A stretch of DNA of 64,000 nt from Bacteroidota bacterium (GTDB lineage Bacteria; Bacteroidota; Bacteroidia; Chitinophagales; Chitinophagaceae), in NCBI GenBank assembly GCA_023417815.1, contig JAEZEI010000006.1:22253-86252 (forward strand), in the 5' to 3' direction. The position numbers and the translations under genes are program-made. Under the pieces are notes generated by a model. That model worked only from the letters and a program-made list of their open reading frames with translations. It was not told the DNA's origin and searched no databases. This document shows, in pieces, positions 1-8,248 of the stretch (positions are counted from its first letter, which is position 1; each line of letters starts with the position of its first letter).

Positions 1-698
1 GCTTTAAGTAATACGGGAGAAAGTTTCACTTCCTCATTCCTGTCGTTTATTTTTCTTTCAAGCGCATTATTAAGCTTCCACCTGCCAATGCTGTCTACCC
101 AGCTAAAACTTGATGCCCGAAGGTTATATACCATGCGGTTATTCCTGAATTCCTGGATGAACAGGTGGTTGCCGCTCTTTGTTATCGTGTCATAACCTTT
201 TATACCTGCATATGAATTCGAATCTAGTCTGAAGTAAATATTTTGCTTGTAGGAAGAATTAGTGTTGGTGGAACTATTAACATCAATATAGGTCTTTTCA
301 AAATCGCCCCACTTCCGGTTTGCGCGTGGAACCACCCACTGGTATCCCAGCCATAACAGTGCTCCCAGGATGATCCCGCCAACATAGTAAGGTCGCATAA
401 ACCTCCTGAAACTTATACCGCTGCTTAGAATGGCGATAATCTCTGATCTACCGGCCATTTTAGACGTGAAGAATATTACGGAAATAAAAGTAAAAAGAGG
501 AAACAGCATAGCGTCTATACGTGGAATGAAGCCTGCATAATAATCCCGGATGATCTCCCATGCTGTTAGACCGGATTTTACGAAATCATCGGTCTTTTCA
601 CTGATGTCTACAACCACTACAATTGCCGTTAGAAGCAATACGGAAAAGAAAAAAGTGGAAAGGAATTTTCGTAATATGTAGAGGTCGATCTTTTTCAA
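1..698 (-). CDS. LptF/LptG family permease (YjgP/YjgQ), C-terminus cut by window edge
   Basis: The reading frame continues off the left edge. The protein begins (after the initiator) KKIDLYILRKFL, then a membrane segment (roughly residues 12-30), a second around residues 55-75 and a third around 95-115, followed by a soluble domain. This order (short cytoplasmic start, TM1, 'SGIS' coupling region, then a periplasmic beta-jellyroll) is typical of LptF/LptG, the permease subunits that extract LPS from the inner membrane and feed the Lpt bridge. The start is a TTG at 698: an in-frame TAG at 708-710 lies just upstream and no ATG intervenes. It sits 9 bp after the flavoprotein gene on the same strand, so it is probably co-transcribed with it. 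LptF versus LptG cannot be decided from this fragment. Confidence 0.82.
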   Translation of the reverse strand, partial: MKKIDLYILRKFLSTFFFSVLLLTAIVVVVDISEKTDDFVKSGLTAWEIIRDYYAGFIPRIDAMLFPLFTFISVIFFTSKMAGRSEIIAILSSGISFRRFMRPYYVGGIILGALLWLGYQWVVPRANRKWGDFEKTYIDVNSSTNTNSSYKQNIYFRLDSNSYAGIKGYDTITKSGNHLFIQEFRNNRMVYNLRASSFSWVDSIGRWKLNNALERKINDRNEEVKLSPVLLK

Positions 699-707
699 AG
701 AACAAAT

Positions 708-1925
708 CTATGAAACTATAGCCTTTGCAGCGATGTAGCCTGTTGTCCAGGCATTCTGAAAGTTATAGCCGCCCGTTATTCCATCTATATCCATGACTTC
801 CCCGGCAAAATACAGCCCTGGAATCTTTTTACACTCCATGGTGGCCGGATCAGTTTCATAAAGCGCAATTCCTCCTGCTGTTACAAATTCTTCCTTGAAT
901 GTGCTTTTCCCATTCACTTCATAAATATCCCCGGTAAGGATCCTGACCAGCCTGTTCTGTTGCTTTGCTGGAAGATCTGACCAACGGACACCTTCCCTGA
1001 TCTCCGATTTTTCAAGAAAGTATTCCCAGAGCCTCGAAGCAAGACCGAAAGGGTTGCGGGAGGCGATCATTTTTGATGCCTGGGAATAACGCAGCTCCAT
1101 AAATTTCTCGCGCAATGTATTTTCGTTATAACCCGGGAGCCAGTTTATGGAAATGGAGAATTTATAGTTGCGTTTTGCGAGTTCCCTCGCTCCCCAGGCG
1201 GAGGCTTTTAAGACCGCAGGCCCACTGAAACCCCAGTGGGTAACCAGCAATGATCCGCTGGATGTAACAGAGGTTCCTGTTATCCTCACTTTCGCTTCAG
1301 GAACAGATACGCCCATTAACTTAACGATCTTATCATCCGGAACATTAAAAGTAAATAGAGAAGGTACAGGATCAATGATCTCAAGATCATTAAGGAATTC
1401 AAAACCTGCAAAACCCTTCTTTGTTATTCCACCTGTGGCAAGGCAGATCTTTTCAGCGAATATCTCATCCCTGTCTGTTGAGAGGATCCATCTATCGCTG
1501 CGTGATATTTTCCGTACCGGGGAAAGGACCCTTGCATCAACATTGAACTGTGAAGCCTCCGCAAGAAGACAATCTATTATGGTCTGCGAGTTATCGCTTT
1601 CTGGAAACATGCGGCCATCACTCTCGGTCTTTAGCTCTACACCTCTTTCCCTGAACCAGTTGATCGTGTCTGTTGTAAAAAAGGAATGAAAGGCCCTTTT
1701 CAGGAAAGTTCCTCCCCGGGGATAACGGGAAGACATTTCAGCCATACTAAAACATGCATGGGTTACATTGCACCTGCCTCCTCCGCTGATCCTGACCTTT
1801 GAAAGAAATTTCTGAGAGCGCTCAAGGATCACAACTTTGATCCCCGGTTTCATCCGCGCAGCGTTCACCGCGCAAAAGAATCCTGCGGCACCACCTCCAA
1901 TCACTGCAAGATCGAATGTTTCCAT
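708..1925 (-). CDS. HI0933/BaiN-like flavoprotein (NAD(P)/FAD-dependent oxidoreductase)
   Basis: 405 aa, full length for the HI0933/YhiN family. Residues 7-16 contain the dinucleotide-binding GGGAAG loop, ISGGGRCN lies near residue 46, and the C-terminus has the family's FAGEVMDIDGITGGYN FAD-contacting signature. These are soluble FAD proteins; some relatives (BaiN) reduce bile-acid intermediates, but the physiological substrate is generally unknown, so no reaction is assigned. The ATG overlaps the stop of map as TAATG, which implies translational coupling to the end of the ribosomal protein operon. This is an unusual place for it, because the initiation factor and alpha-operon genes are the usual followers of map. 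Confidence 0.88.
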   Translation of the reverse strand: METFDLAVIGGGAAGFFCAVNAARMKPGIKVVILERSQKFLSKVRISGGGRCNVTHACFSMAEMSSRYPRGGTFLKRAFHSFFTTDTINWFRERGVELKTESDGRMFPESDNSQTIIDCLLAEASQFNVDARVLSPVRKISRSDRWILSTDRDEIFAEKICLATGGITKKGFAGFEFLNDLEIIDPVPSLFTFNVPDDKIVKLMGVSVPEAKVRITGTSVTSSGSLLVTHWGFSGPAVLKASAWGARELAKRNYKFSISINWLPGYNENTLREKFMELRYSQASKMIASRNPFGLASRLWEYFLEKSEIREGVRWSDLPAKQQNRLVRILTGDIYEVNGKSTFKEEFVTAGGIALYETDPATMECKKIPGLYFAGEVMDIDGITGGYNFQNAWTTGYIAAKAIVS

Positions 1926-2725
1926 TAATGACTCCAGGTAAGGTTTGGATTTGCTTGCTCAGCTTTCTCTATTTCATCAAAGGAAGAAAGAATATCGGGA
2001 CCGCCTGGAGTTATGCAAACATCATGTTCAAAATGTGCGGAAGGCTTTCCGTCCTTTGTCCTGATCGTCCATCCATCGTCATCATGAATTATATCTTTCG
2101 TTCCCATATTGATCATTGGCTCTATCGCAAGCACCATCCCAGGTTTAAGTTTAGCCCCTGTTCCTCTTTTGCCATAGTTGGGTACCTGTGGTTCTTCATG
2201 CATACTTCTGCCAAGGCCATGGCCAACCAGTTCCCGTACCACACCATATCCATGTTTGCGTTCGGTATATTCCTGGATCGTAAATGCAATATCCCCGACC
2301 CTGTTCCCTGCGGTAGCCCTTGCTATCCCGGCGTACAGTGATTCCTTGGTTACTTTCAATAATTTCTTTACTTCCTCGCTTACCCCACCCAGGGCATACG
2401 TGTATGCACTGTCGCCGTGAAAGCCATTCATGTACGCACCAATATCCAGGGAGATCACATCCCCATCACGCAATTCACGTTCATCAGGAAAACCATGGAC
2501 AACCATATCGTTCACCGAAATACAGGTTGCGTAAGGATATCCATTATAATTTTTAAAAGAAGGTGTTGCCCCATTGTCCCTCAGGAATTCCTCTGCAAGA
2601 TCATTCAGCTTAATGGTGGTAATTCCGGGCTTTATATAGGGGATGACAGCGGCATGAGTTGCCCCTACAAGCAGGCAGCTTTTCCGCATGATACTGATCT
2701 CTTCCGTGGATTTATAATGGATCAT
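1925..2725 (-). CDS. map: Type I methionine aminopeptidase
   Basis: 266 aa. Removes the N-terminal methionine from nascent proteins. The metal ligands of the pita-bread fold can be seen: the first Asp in the VISLDIGAYMNGFHGDSAYTY stretch and a second Asp 11 residues later, His in VGHGLGRSMHEEP, Glu in VLAIEP and a final Glu in AHFEHD. It lies 67 bp after secY, as in most bacterial spc operons. The spacer holds a perfect -7 box and a GC-rich hairpin that could give map its own promoter. Its stop codon overlaps the start of the following flavoprotein gene. Confidence 0.95.
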   Translation of the reverse strand: MIHYKSTEEISIMRKSCLLVGATHAAVIPYIKPGITTIKLNDLAEEFLRDNGATPSFKNYNGYPYATCISVNDMVVHGFPDERELRDGDVISLDIGAYMNGFHGDSAYTYALGGVSEEVKKLLKVTKESLYAGIARATAGNRVGDIAFTIQEYTERKHGYGVVRELVGHGLGRSMHEEPQVPNYGKRGTGAKLKPGMVLAIEPMINMGTKDIIHDDDGWTIRTKDGKPSAHFEHDVCITPGGPDILSSFDEIEKAEQANPNLTWSH

Positions 2726-2741
2726 TATTTCTGTTTAAACG

Positions 2742-2777
2742 AAGCCCCAACGATAAACGTCGGGGCTTGCAAAAGTA
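2742..2777 (-). promoter_or_regulatory. Putative map promoter (-7) followed by 5'-terminal hairpin
   Basis: On the minus strand TACTTTTG (2770-2777) matches the Bacteroidota -7 consensus TAnnTTTG. It is followed immediately by a hairpin with 7-bp arms AAGCCCC (2762-2768) and GGGGCTT (2742-2748), placing the stem at the predicted 5' end of a map mRNA. No matching -33 TTTG is visible at 19 bp, so promoter activity is an inference. The same layout recurs before rpsA. Confidence 0.5.
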
Positions 2778-2792
2778 ATTTATGTTTTTGTT

Positions 2793-4133
2793 TTAGATAC
2801 CGCCGATCGTTGCTGTCTGGCGCCCCTGCAACCTTCCGCTGCTCATTAAACCGTCGTACTGGCGCATCAGCAACTGGGTTTCGATCTGCTGAAGGGTATC
2901 CAGGACAACACCTACCATGATAAGCAGGGAAGTTCCGCCGAAGAATGTTGCAAAATTCTGCTGCATTCCAAAGGCCAGTTCAACCAGGCCGGGAAGGATA
3001 CCAACGATCGCCAGTAGTATCGCTCCCGGAAGAGTGATACGGTCCATGATGGTTCCAATATAATCCGCCGTTGGCTGACCAGGTTTTACCCCGGGAATGA
3101 AACCGTTATTGCGTTTCAGTTCATCAGCCATTTGTTTTGGGTTGAAGATAAGAGCAGTATAAAGGAAAGTAAAGGCGATAACACACACACCATATACGAT
3201 CATATATACTCCATTGGTATGATCAGTGAAATACCGGGCCCAACCCCCACCTTCAAAACCAGAGAAAATGGTTGGAAGGAACAGGATTGCCTGCGCGAAG
3301 ATGATCGGCATTACACCTGCTGCATTCACTTTCAATGGAAGGAAATTCCTTGCTCCACCCAGTTGCCTGTTACCAACGATCTGTTTTGCATAGTTCACAG
3401 GAACCTTTCTTGTGCCCTGAACCAGCATGATCAGTCCCATGATAACCGCGATCAGGAATACGATCTCAACAAGCAGGATCAGTAAACCACCTGCACCATT
3501 ACCCGCAAGCCTTGCACTCCACTCTTCCATAAAAGATTGAGGAAGGCGTGCGATGATACCCACCATGATGATAAGTGATGTACCGTTACCAAGACCTTTA
3601 TCAGTGATCTTCTCACCCAGCCACATTACGAATAATGTACCTACAGTAAGGAGAACTATAGTTGATATCCAGAAGAAGTTGCCATAGGCCGGAATGATCG
3701 CTGCAGCATTACCCGGACTTTTAAGGTAACCGATATATGCTGCTGCCTGGAATACGGTAACTATAACAGTGAGGTAACGTGTCCATTGGTTGATCTTCTT
3801 TCTTCCGCTTTCACCTTCCTTCTGGATCTTCGCCATTTGAGGTACAAGGATGGTTACAAGCTGCATAAAGATCGAAGCGGAGATATAAGGCATGATACCT
3901 AATGCAAAGATGGAGGCCTTGGAGAAGGCACCACCAACGAAAGCATCAAGCAGCCCCAGCATTCCTGACTGAGTGTTTGCATTCAGGTTCTGAAGCTGGT
4001 TAGGATCGATACCGGGCAATACGATGAACGAACCCAGCCTGTAAATAAAAAGAAGAGTGAGTGTAAATATTATTTTCTTCCGCAGTTCCTCGATACTCCA
4101 GATATTCTTAAGTGTTTTAAAAAACTTCTTCAC
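2793..4133 (-). CDS. secY: Preprotein translocase subunit SecY
   Basis: 446 aa with about ten hydrophobic segments, the expected size and topology of the SecYEG channel subunit in the inner membrane. The N-terminus carries the amphipathic stretch ELRKKIIFTLTLLFIYRLGS and TM1, and FNPKQMADELKRNNGFIPGVKPG is the conserved cytoplasmic C5 loop region that contacts SecA and the ribosome. It lies 79 bp after rplO, and a strong terminator-like hairpin occupies that gap, so secY expression may be set by read-through. Confidence 0.97.
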   Translation of the reverse strand: MKKFFKTLKNIWSIEELRKKIIFTLTLLFIYRLGSFIVLPGIDPNQLQNLNANTQSGMLGLLDAFVGGAFSKASIFALGIMPYISASIFMQLVTILVPQMAKIQKEGESGRKKINQWTRYLTVIVTVFQAAAYIGYLKSPGNAAAIIPAYGNFFWISTIVLLTVGTLFVMWLGEKITDKGLGNGTSLIIMVGIIARLPQSFMEEWSARLAGNGAGGLLILLVEIVFLIAVIMGLIMLVQGTRKVPVNYAKQIVGNRQLGGARNFLPLKVNAAGVMPIIFAQAILFLPTIFSGFEGGGWARYFTDHTNGVYMIVYGVCVIAFTFLYTALIFNPKQMADELKRNNGFIPGVKPGQPTADYIGTIMDRITLPGAILLAIVGILPGLVELAFGMQQNFATFFGGTSLLIMVGVVLDTLQQIETQLLMRQYDGLMSSGRLQGRQTATIGGI

Positions 4134-4165
4134 AGAATTTAGTCGATTTAGTTGTTTTGGCGCTT

Positions 4166-4194
4166 AAAGTAAAAAGACGCACCCGAAGGGTGCG
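4166..4194 (-). terminator. Intrinsic terminator or attenuator between rplO and secY
   Basis: On the minus strand CGCACCC (4188-4194) and GGGTGCG (4178-4184) form a perfect 7-bp stem around a 3-nt loop, followed by a T-rich tail (complement of 4171-4175 and beyond). It lies inside the ribosomal protein operon, downstream of rplO and upstream of secY. Confidence 0.75.
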
Positions 4195-4212
4195 CCGGCA
4201 AATATCGGTTAT

Positions 4213-4662
4213 TTATTTCACTAATTCGATGGAGCCGCCGGCAGCTTCTATGGCTGCTTTTGCCTTGGCGCTGGCTGCATTCACCCTGAAAGTGAATTTA
4301 CCTTTAAGCTCACCATTTCCGAGAACCTTAATCAGGTCGGTCTGGCTGATCAATCCATTGATATAAAGGTTCTGAGCGTTGAATTCAGTAATTCCGTATT
4401 TTTCAGATAGTTGGTCAAACTGGCCCAGGTTAAATACTTTGTATTCTACACGGTGTGGATTTTTGAACCCGCGTTTAGGGATACGGCGCTGAATAGGCAT
4501 CTGTCCACCTTCATGAGCCATCTTGCTCTTGTAACCTGCGCGGCTTTGACCACCCTTGTTACCTTTAGTGGATGTTCCACCCTTACCGCTTGCCTCACCA
4601 CGACCAAGACGTTTCTCTTTATGTGTTGCGCCTTTTGCCGGTCTTAAAGAATGTAATTTCAT
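4213..4662 (-). CDS. rplO: Large subunit ribosomal protein uL15
   Basis: 149 aa. It starts MKLHSLRPAKGA and has the Gly/Lys-rich LGRGEASGKGGTSTKGNKG extension that threads into 23S rRNA, followed by the globular C-terminal domain. Length and gene order (rpmD-rplO-secY) are standard. Confidence 0.97.
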   Translation of the reverse strand: MKLHSLRPAKGATHKEKRLGRGEASGKGGTSTKGNKGGQSRAGYKSKMAHEGGQMPIQRRIPKRGFKNPHRVEYKVFNLGQFDQLSEKYGITEFNAQNLYINGLISQTDLIKVLGNGELKGKFTFRVNAASAKAKAAIEAAGGSIELVK

Positions 4663-4681
4663 TGCTTTTATTTTTTACTTG

Positions 4682-4701
4682 CGCCCCGAAAGCGCGGGGC
4701 T
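4682..4701 (-). promoter_or_regulatory. GC-rich hairpin in the rpmD-rplO spacer
   Basis: GCCCCG and CGGGGC arms enclose a short loop in the 55-bp spacer. On the coding (minus) strand no T-run follows, so it is unlikely to be a terminator. A role as an RNA processing or stability element is only a guess. Confidence 0.4.
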
Positions 4702-4717
4702 CGCTTTAATAATATAA

Positions 4718-4897
4718 TTAGGCTTCTTCCACCTTTACCAGGTGGCTCACCTTGTTAACCATTCCAAGTATCTGCGGAGTCGCTTCAACTTCAACAGTAG
4801 CATTTATTTTTTTCAGCCCAAGAGCTATCATCGTACGCTTCTGGCGTTCGCTGCGATCGATCACGCTTTTTACCTGGGTTACTTTGATCTTTTTCAT
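4718..4897 (-). CDS. rpmD: Large subunit ribosomal protein uL30
   Basis: A 59-residue gene read directly from the sequence. It begins MKKIKVTQVKSVIDR and ends KVSHLVKVEEA before a TAA at 4718-4720. The IDRSERQKRTMIALGLKK core is the L30 signature, and the size is right for the bacterial form. It sits 29 bp after rpsE and 55 bp before rplO, the canonical L30 slot. Confidence 0.95.
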   Translation of the reverse strand: MKKIKVTQVKSVIDRSERQKRTMIALGLKKINATVEVEATPQILGMVNKVSHLVKVEEA

Positions 4898-4926
4898 ATT
4901 CTGTAATTAATCAGTTCTTTATCAGG

Positions 4927-5448
4927 TTACCCGTTGAATACTTTCTTTAATGATAGGTTCCTGGTTTTTGCCACAGAAACCGGTTCGCGCAGGGTTGCAA
5001 GTGCTTTGAATGTTGCTTTAACCACGTTGTGCGGATTAGCAGAACCCAGGTTCTTGGTAAGAACGTCGGTAATGCCTGCAGATTCAAGAACGGCTCGCAT
5101 GCTACCTCCCGCGATCACACCTGTACCATGAGCAGCTGGTTTGATAAGCACCTTGGCAGCACCTTCCTTTGTAAGCTGGTCGTGCGGTATTGTTCCGTGC
5201 ATGATTGGCACTTTAATAAGGTTCTTCTTCGCATCCTCAATTCCTTTTGTGATCGCTTCCTGAACCTCTTTCGCCTTGCCCAGACCATGACCCACAACTC
5301 CGGCTTCATTTCCTACTACAACAAGTGCAGAGAAACTGAATGCACGGCCACCTTTGGTAGTTTTTACCACCCTGTTGATGGCAACAACCTTTTCCTTCAG
5401 TTCGAGGTCACCGGCTTTGATCTTATTGCTTACGTTTAACTTAGACAT
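4927..5448 (-). CDS. rpsE: Small subunit ribosomal protein uS5
   Basis: 173 aa. The N-terminal double-stranded-RNA-binding part contains KGGRAFSFSALVVVGN and GHGLGKAKEV, and the C-terminal part contains GTGVIAGGSMRAVLESAGI and the NPHNVVKATFKAL motif. S5 helps set decoding accuracy at the mRNA entry channel. It is 26 bp from rplR. Confidence 0.97.
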   Translation of the reverse strand: MSKLNVSNKIKAGDLELKEKVVAINRVVKTTKGGRAFSFSALVVVGNEAGVVGHGLGKAKEVQEAITKGIEDAKKNLIKVPIMHGTIPHDQLTKEGAAKVLIKPAAHGTGVIAGGSMRAVLESAGITDVLTKNLGSANPHNVVKATFKALATLREPVSVAKTRNLSLKKVFNG

Positions 5449-5474
5449 GTATAGTTGTTATTAGAAATTTATAA

Positions 5475-5828
5475 TTAGAACTGAAGTCCGCCTTCACGGG
5501 CACCTTCAGCTACAGCTTTAACCCTGCCGTGATAGATATATCCATTACGGTCGAATACCACTTCCTTGATACCCAGTTCTCCTGCCTTACGGGCGATCGC
5601 TTCCCCTACCATCTTACCTTTCTCGATCTTCGGAGCCTTTTGAGCGGCAATATCCTTCTGCCTTGAATTCGCAGAAGCAAGGGTGGTACCGGTTGTGTCA
5701 TCTATCAGCTGGACATAGATATCAGAGTTGCTCCTGAAAACACTCAGGCGCGGCCTCCCGGTAGTACCATTCACCTTTTTACGGATGCGGTATTTGATCT
5801 TTTGCCTAGCGGTTGCTTTATTGTTCAT
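5475..5828 (-). CDS. rplR: Large subunit ribosomal protein uL18
   Basis: 117 aa. 5S rRNA-binding protein, recognised by GRPRLSVFRSNSDIYVQLID near the N-terminus, GEAIARKAGELGI in the middle and the terminal FDRNGYIYHGRVKAVAEGAREGG. It lies between rplF and rpsE as expected. Confidence 0.97.
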   Translation of the reverse strand: MNNKATARQKIKYRIRKKVNGTTGRPRLSVFRSNSDIYVQLIDDTTGTTLASANSRQKDIAAQKAPKIEKGKMVGEAIARKAGELGIKEVVFDRNGYIYHGRVKAVAEGAREGGLQF

Positions 5829-5879
5829 TGTTCTATTTTTTTGATCCCTGATGCTGCCAGGGAAAATGTTTACTATTTA

Positions 5880-6434
5880 TTATTTACCAGCGCTCTTACC
5901 AGCTTTTCTCCTCAATACCTCACCTACGAATTTCACACCCTTTCCTTTGTATGGTTCAGGCTTACGCAGGCTGCGGATCTTTGCACATACCTGGCCAAGA
6001 AGTTGCTTATCGGTACTTGATAAGGTGATAACAGGGTTCTTACCTTTTTCAGTTGCAGTTTCCACTTTCAGCTCCTTTGGAAGTTCGAAAACGATGTTAT
6101 GTGAATAACCCAGTGCAAGATCAAGCGTATTGCCCTGGTTAGTGGCTTTGAAACCCACACCCACAAGTTCCATTTGCTTGGTGAAGCCTTCGGTAACGCC
6201 CTTCACCATATTGGCGATAAGCGAGCGGTACAGTCCATGCATAGCACGGTGGCGGATCTGGTCTGTCGGCCTTACCAGTTCAACAGTATTATCTTTTACT
6301 TCAACCTTGATGTCACGATCAAGTGTTTGTTTCAGCTCCCCTTTAGGTCCTTTTACGGTGATGGTGTTGTCTGAAGCTACATTGATAGTAACTCCTGATG
6401 GCACTTCTACCGGTTTTTTTCCAATTCTAGACAT
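5880..6434 (-). CDS. rplF: Large subunit ribosomal protein uL6
   Basis: 184 aa with the two repeated L6 domains. The N-terminus reads MSRIGKKPVEVPSGV and the C-terminus carries the family signature PEPYKGKGVKFVGEVLRRKAGK. It sits near the sarcin-ricin loop and factor-binding site in the ribosome. A 76-bp spacer separates it from rpsH. Confidence 0.97.
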   Translation of the reverse strand: MSRIGKKPVEVPSGVTINVASDNTITVKGPKGELKQTLDRDIKVEVKDNTVELVRPTDQIRHRAMHGLYRSLIANMVKGVTEGFTKQMELVGVGFKATNQGNTLDLALGYSHNIVFELPKELKVETATEKGKNPVITLSSTDKQLLGQVCAKIRSLRKPEPYKGKGVKFVGEVLRRKAGKSAGK

Positions 6435-6510
6435 TGTCGGTTTTTTATTTGTTTTTGATGTGGATCAGTGTTCAGCCACGACAAAAGGCTTAATTATCAG
6501 ATCCCGGTTA

Positions 6511-6909
6511 TTAGAATATATTGCAAAGCACTTCACCACCCACATTAAGGGCGCGTGCTTCCTTATCGGTCATCACACCCTTAGAAGTAGAGATGATCGA
6601 AACGCCAAGACCATTCTTCACCCTGCGGAAATCTGCAGGTTTCGAATAGGTACGAAGACCCGGGCGGCTTACCCTTTCCAGGCTCTGGATAGCAGGCAGT
6701 TTTGTGGAAGGATCGTACTTAAGAGCGATCTTGATCAATCCCTGCTTGTTATCATCTTCGAATTTATATTTCAGTATATAGCCTTTATCGTACAGAATTT
6801 CCGTGATACGCTTTTTTAGATTGCTGGCCGGGATCTCCACGATGCGGTGATTTGCCATCTGGGCGTTACGGATTCTGGTTAAGTAATCTGCTATTGGATC
6901 AGTTACCAT
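6511..6909 (-). CDS. rpsH: Small subunit ribosomal protein uS8
   Basis: 132 aa when started at the ATG at 6909 (MVTDPIADYLTRIRNA), which is the conserved S8 N-terminus. A longer frame starting 60 bp upstream adds residues not found in S8 and was rejected. The C-terminal signature ISTSKGVMTDKEARALNVGGEVLC is intact. In other bacteria S8 is the repressor of the spc operon. A 100-bp spacer with a GC-rich inverted repeat (CGCCCG...CGGGCG at about 6949-6976) precedes it. Confidence 0.95.
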   Translation of the reverse strand: MVTDPIADYLTRIRNAQMANHRIVEIPASNLKKRITEILYDKGYILKYKFEDDNKQGLIKIALKYDPSTKLPAIQSLERVSRPGLRTYSKPADFRRVKNGLGVSIISTSKGVMTDKEARALNVGGEVLCNIF

Positions 6910-7009
6910 TGTTATTACTGTTGAATGATTTTTAAATTTTATTACAATGCCCCGCCCGGCTTGCGCCATTCGGACGGGCGATATCCAGTTACGGGTAATC
7001 TTTACGGGC

Positions 7010-7279
7010 CTACCAGCTCGATTTGGTTACACCCGGGATCTTACCCTGCAGCGCCATGTCGCGGAACATATTCCTGCTCAGGCCGAAATGACGCATATAG
7101 CCTCTCGGACGACCTGTAAGCTGACAACGGTTCTTAAGGCGAACCGGAGAACTGTTTTTTGGTAACAGATCAAGGGCAGCATAATCGCCTGCAGCTTTCA
7201 ACTCAGCTCTCTTCTCTGCATACTGGGCGACCATTCTTTGCCTTTTCCGGTTCCTGGCTTCAACTGATTTCTTTGCCAT
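7010..7279 (-). CDS. rpsN: Small subunit ribosomal protein uS14, zinc-free type
   Basis: 89 aa with the C-terminal signature CQLTGRPRGYMRHFGLSRNMFR. The length and the lack of paired CxxC motifs place it in the zinc-independent (C-minus) class. Only 2 bp separate it from rplE, suggesting translational coupling. Confidence 0.96.
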   Translation of the reverse strand: MAKKSVEARNRKRQRMVAQYAEKRAELKAAGDYAALDLLPKNSSPVRLKNRCQLTGRPRGYMRHFGLSRNMFRDMALQGKIPGVTKSSW

Positions 7280-7281
7280 AT

Positions 7282-7857
7282 TTAGTTTTCAGATTTTTTA
7301 GCGTTTTTAAAAGGCATACCCAGCTCTTTCAAAAGCTCGTATGCTTCTTCGTTGGTGTTTGCTGTAGTAACGAAGGTGATATCCAAGCCGGTGATCTTAT
7401 TCACTTTATCAATATCGATCTCCGGGAAGATGATCTGTTCCGTTACGCCAAGCGTATAGTTTCCACGACCGTCGAAAGACTTATCGTTGATCCCTTTAAA
7501 GTCGCGCACCCTTGGCAGCGATACAGATACCAGCCTGTCGAGGAATTCGTACATCTTTACTCCACGAAGCGTAACCCTTGAACCTATGGGCATGTGCTTA
7601 CGCAGCTTAAAGTTTGAGATATCCTTCTTTGACAGGGTTGCCACAGCTTTCTGACCGGTAATGTTGGTCAGTTCATCGATAGCGATATCGATAAGTTTCT
7701 TATCTGCAACAGCACCATTCACACCGCGGTTAAGGCAAATCTTGGTAAGCCTTGGAGCCTGCATGATGGTTTTGTATCCGAATTTCTTCATTAAGGCAGG
7801 TACAACTTCTTTTTTGTACTTGTCTGCCAGCCTAGGAGCTTTAGTTGTAGTTTCCAT
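7282..7857 (-). CDS. rplE: Large subunit ribosomal protein uL5
   Basis: 191 aa. 5S rRNA-binding protein at the central protuberance. Recognisable stretches include PRLTKICLNRGVN and the SLPRVRDFKGIN segment followed by GRGNYTLGVTEQIIFPEI. Its ATG overlaps the rplX stop by one base (TAATG). Confidence 0.97.
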   Translation of the reverse strand: METTTKAPRLADKYKKEVVPALMKKFGYKTIMQAPRLTKICLNRGVNGAVADKKLIDIAIDELTNITGQKAVATLSKKDISNFKLRKHMPIGSRVTLRGVKMYEFLDRLVSVSLPRVRDFKGINDKSFDGRGNYTLGVTEQIIFPEIDIDKVNKITGLDITFVTTANTNEEAYELLKELGMPFKNAKKSEN

Positions 7858-8195
7858 TATTTAATTACCTCCCCTGATTTTTTAGCAGTTCTAACTAGTT
7901 TTCCATTCTCGCGCGAACGGCTGATCTTGCTTGGACCGCCTGATTTTGCATCCCACAGCATAACATTGCTGATCGCGATCGGTGCTTCCGTTTTTACAAT
8001 ACCACCTTTGGTGTTCTGCGCGGTAGGTTTGGTGTGTTTTGTAACTATGTTCACACCTTCAACCAGCACACGGCCTTTTTCCAAAATAACCTCCAACACC
8101 TTGCGGGGTTTCTTCAGGTCCTTATCATCTCCTGCGATCACAACCACTGAATCGCCCTTTTTAATGTTGAACTTAGGTTTGAATCTTGTACTCAT
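7857..8195 (-). CDS. rplX: Large subunit ribosomal protein uL24
   Basis: 112 aa with the KOW motif near the N-terminus (KKGDSVVVIAGDDK) and the conserved VEGVNIVTKHTKP segment. It acts early in 50S assembly and sits at the peptide exit rim. It is 53 bp from rplN and overlaps rplE. Confidence 0.97.
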   Translation of the reverse strand: MSTRFKPKFNIKKGDSVVVIAGDDKDLKKPRKVLEVILEKGRVLVEGVNIVTKHTKPTAQNTKGGIVKTEAPIAISNVMLWDAKSGGPSKISRSRENGKLVRTAKKSGEVIK

Positions 8196-8248
8196 GTTTA
8201 TTGCTTTGTAAGTAAAAAGGCTAGTTCTTACTTTTTAATTTTTACTTT

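Noticed and set aside
6910..6969. Longer N-terminus for ribosomal protein S8
   Set aside because: The added 20 residues match nothing in S8, whereas MVTDPIADYL is the conserved start.
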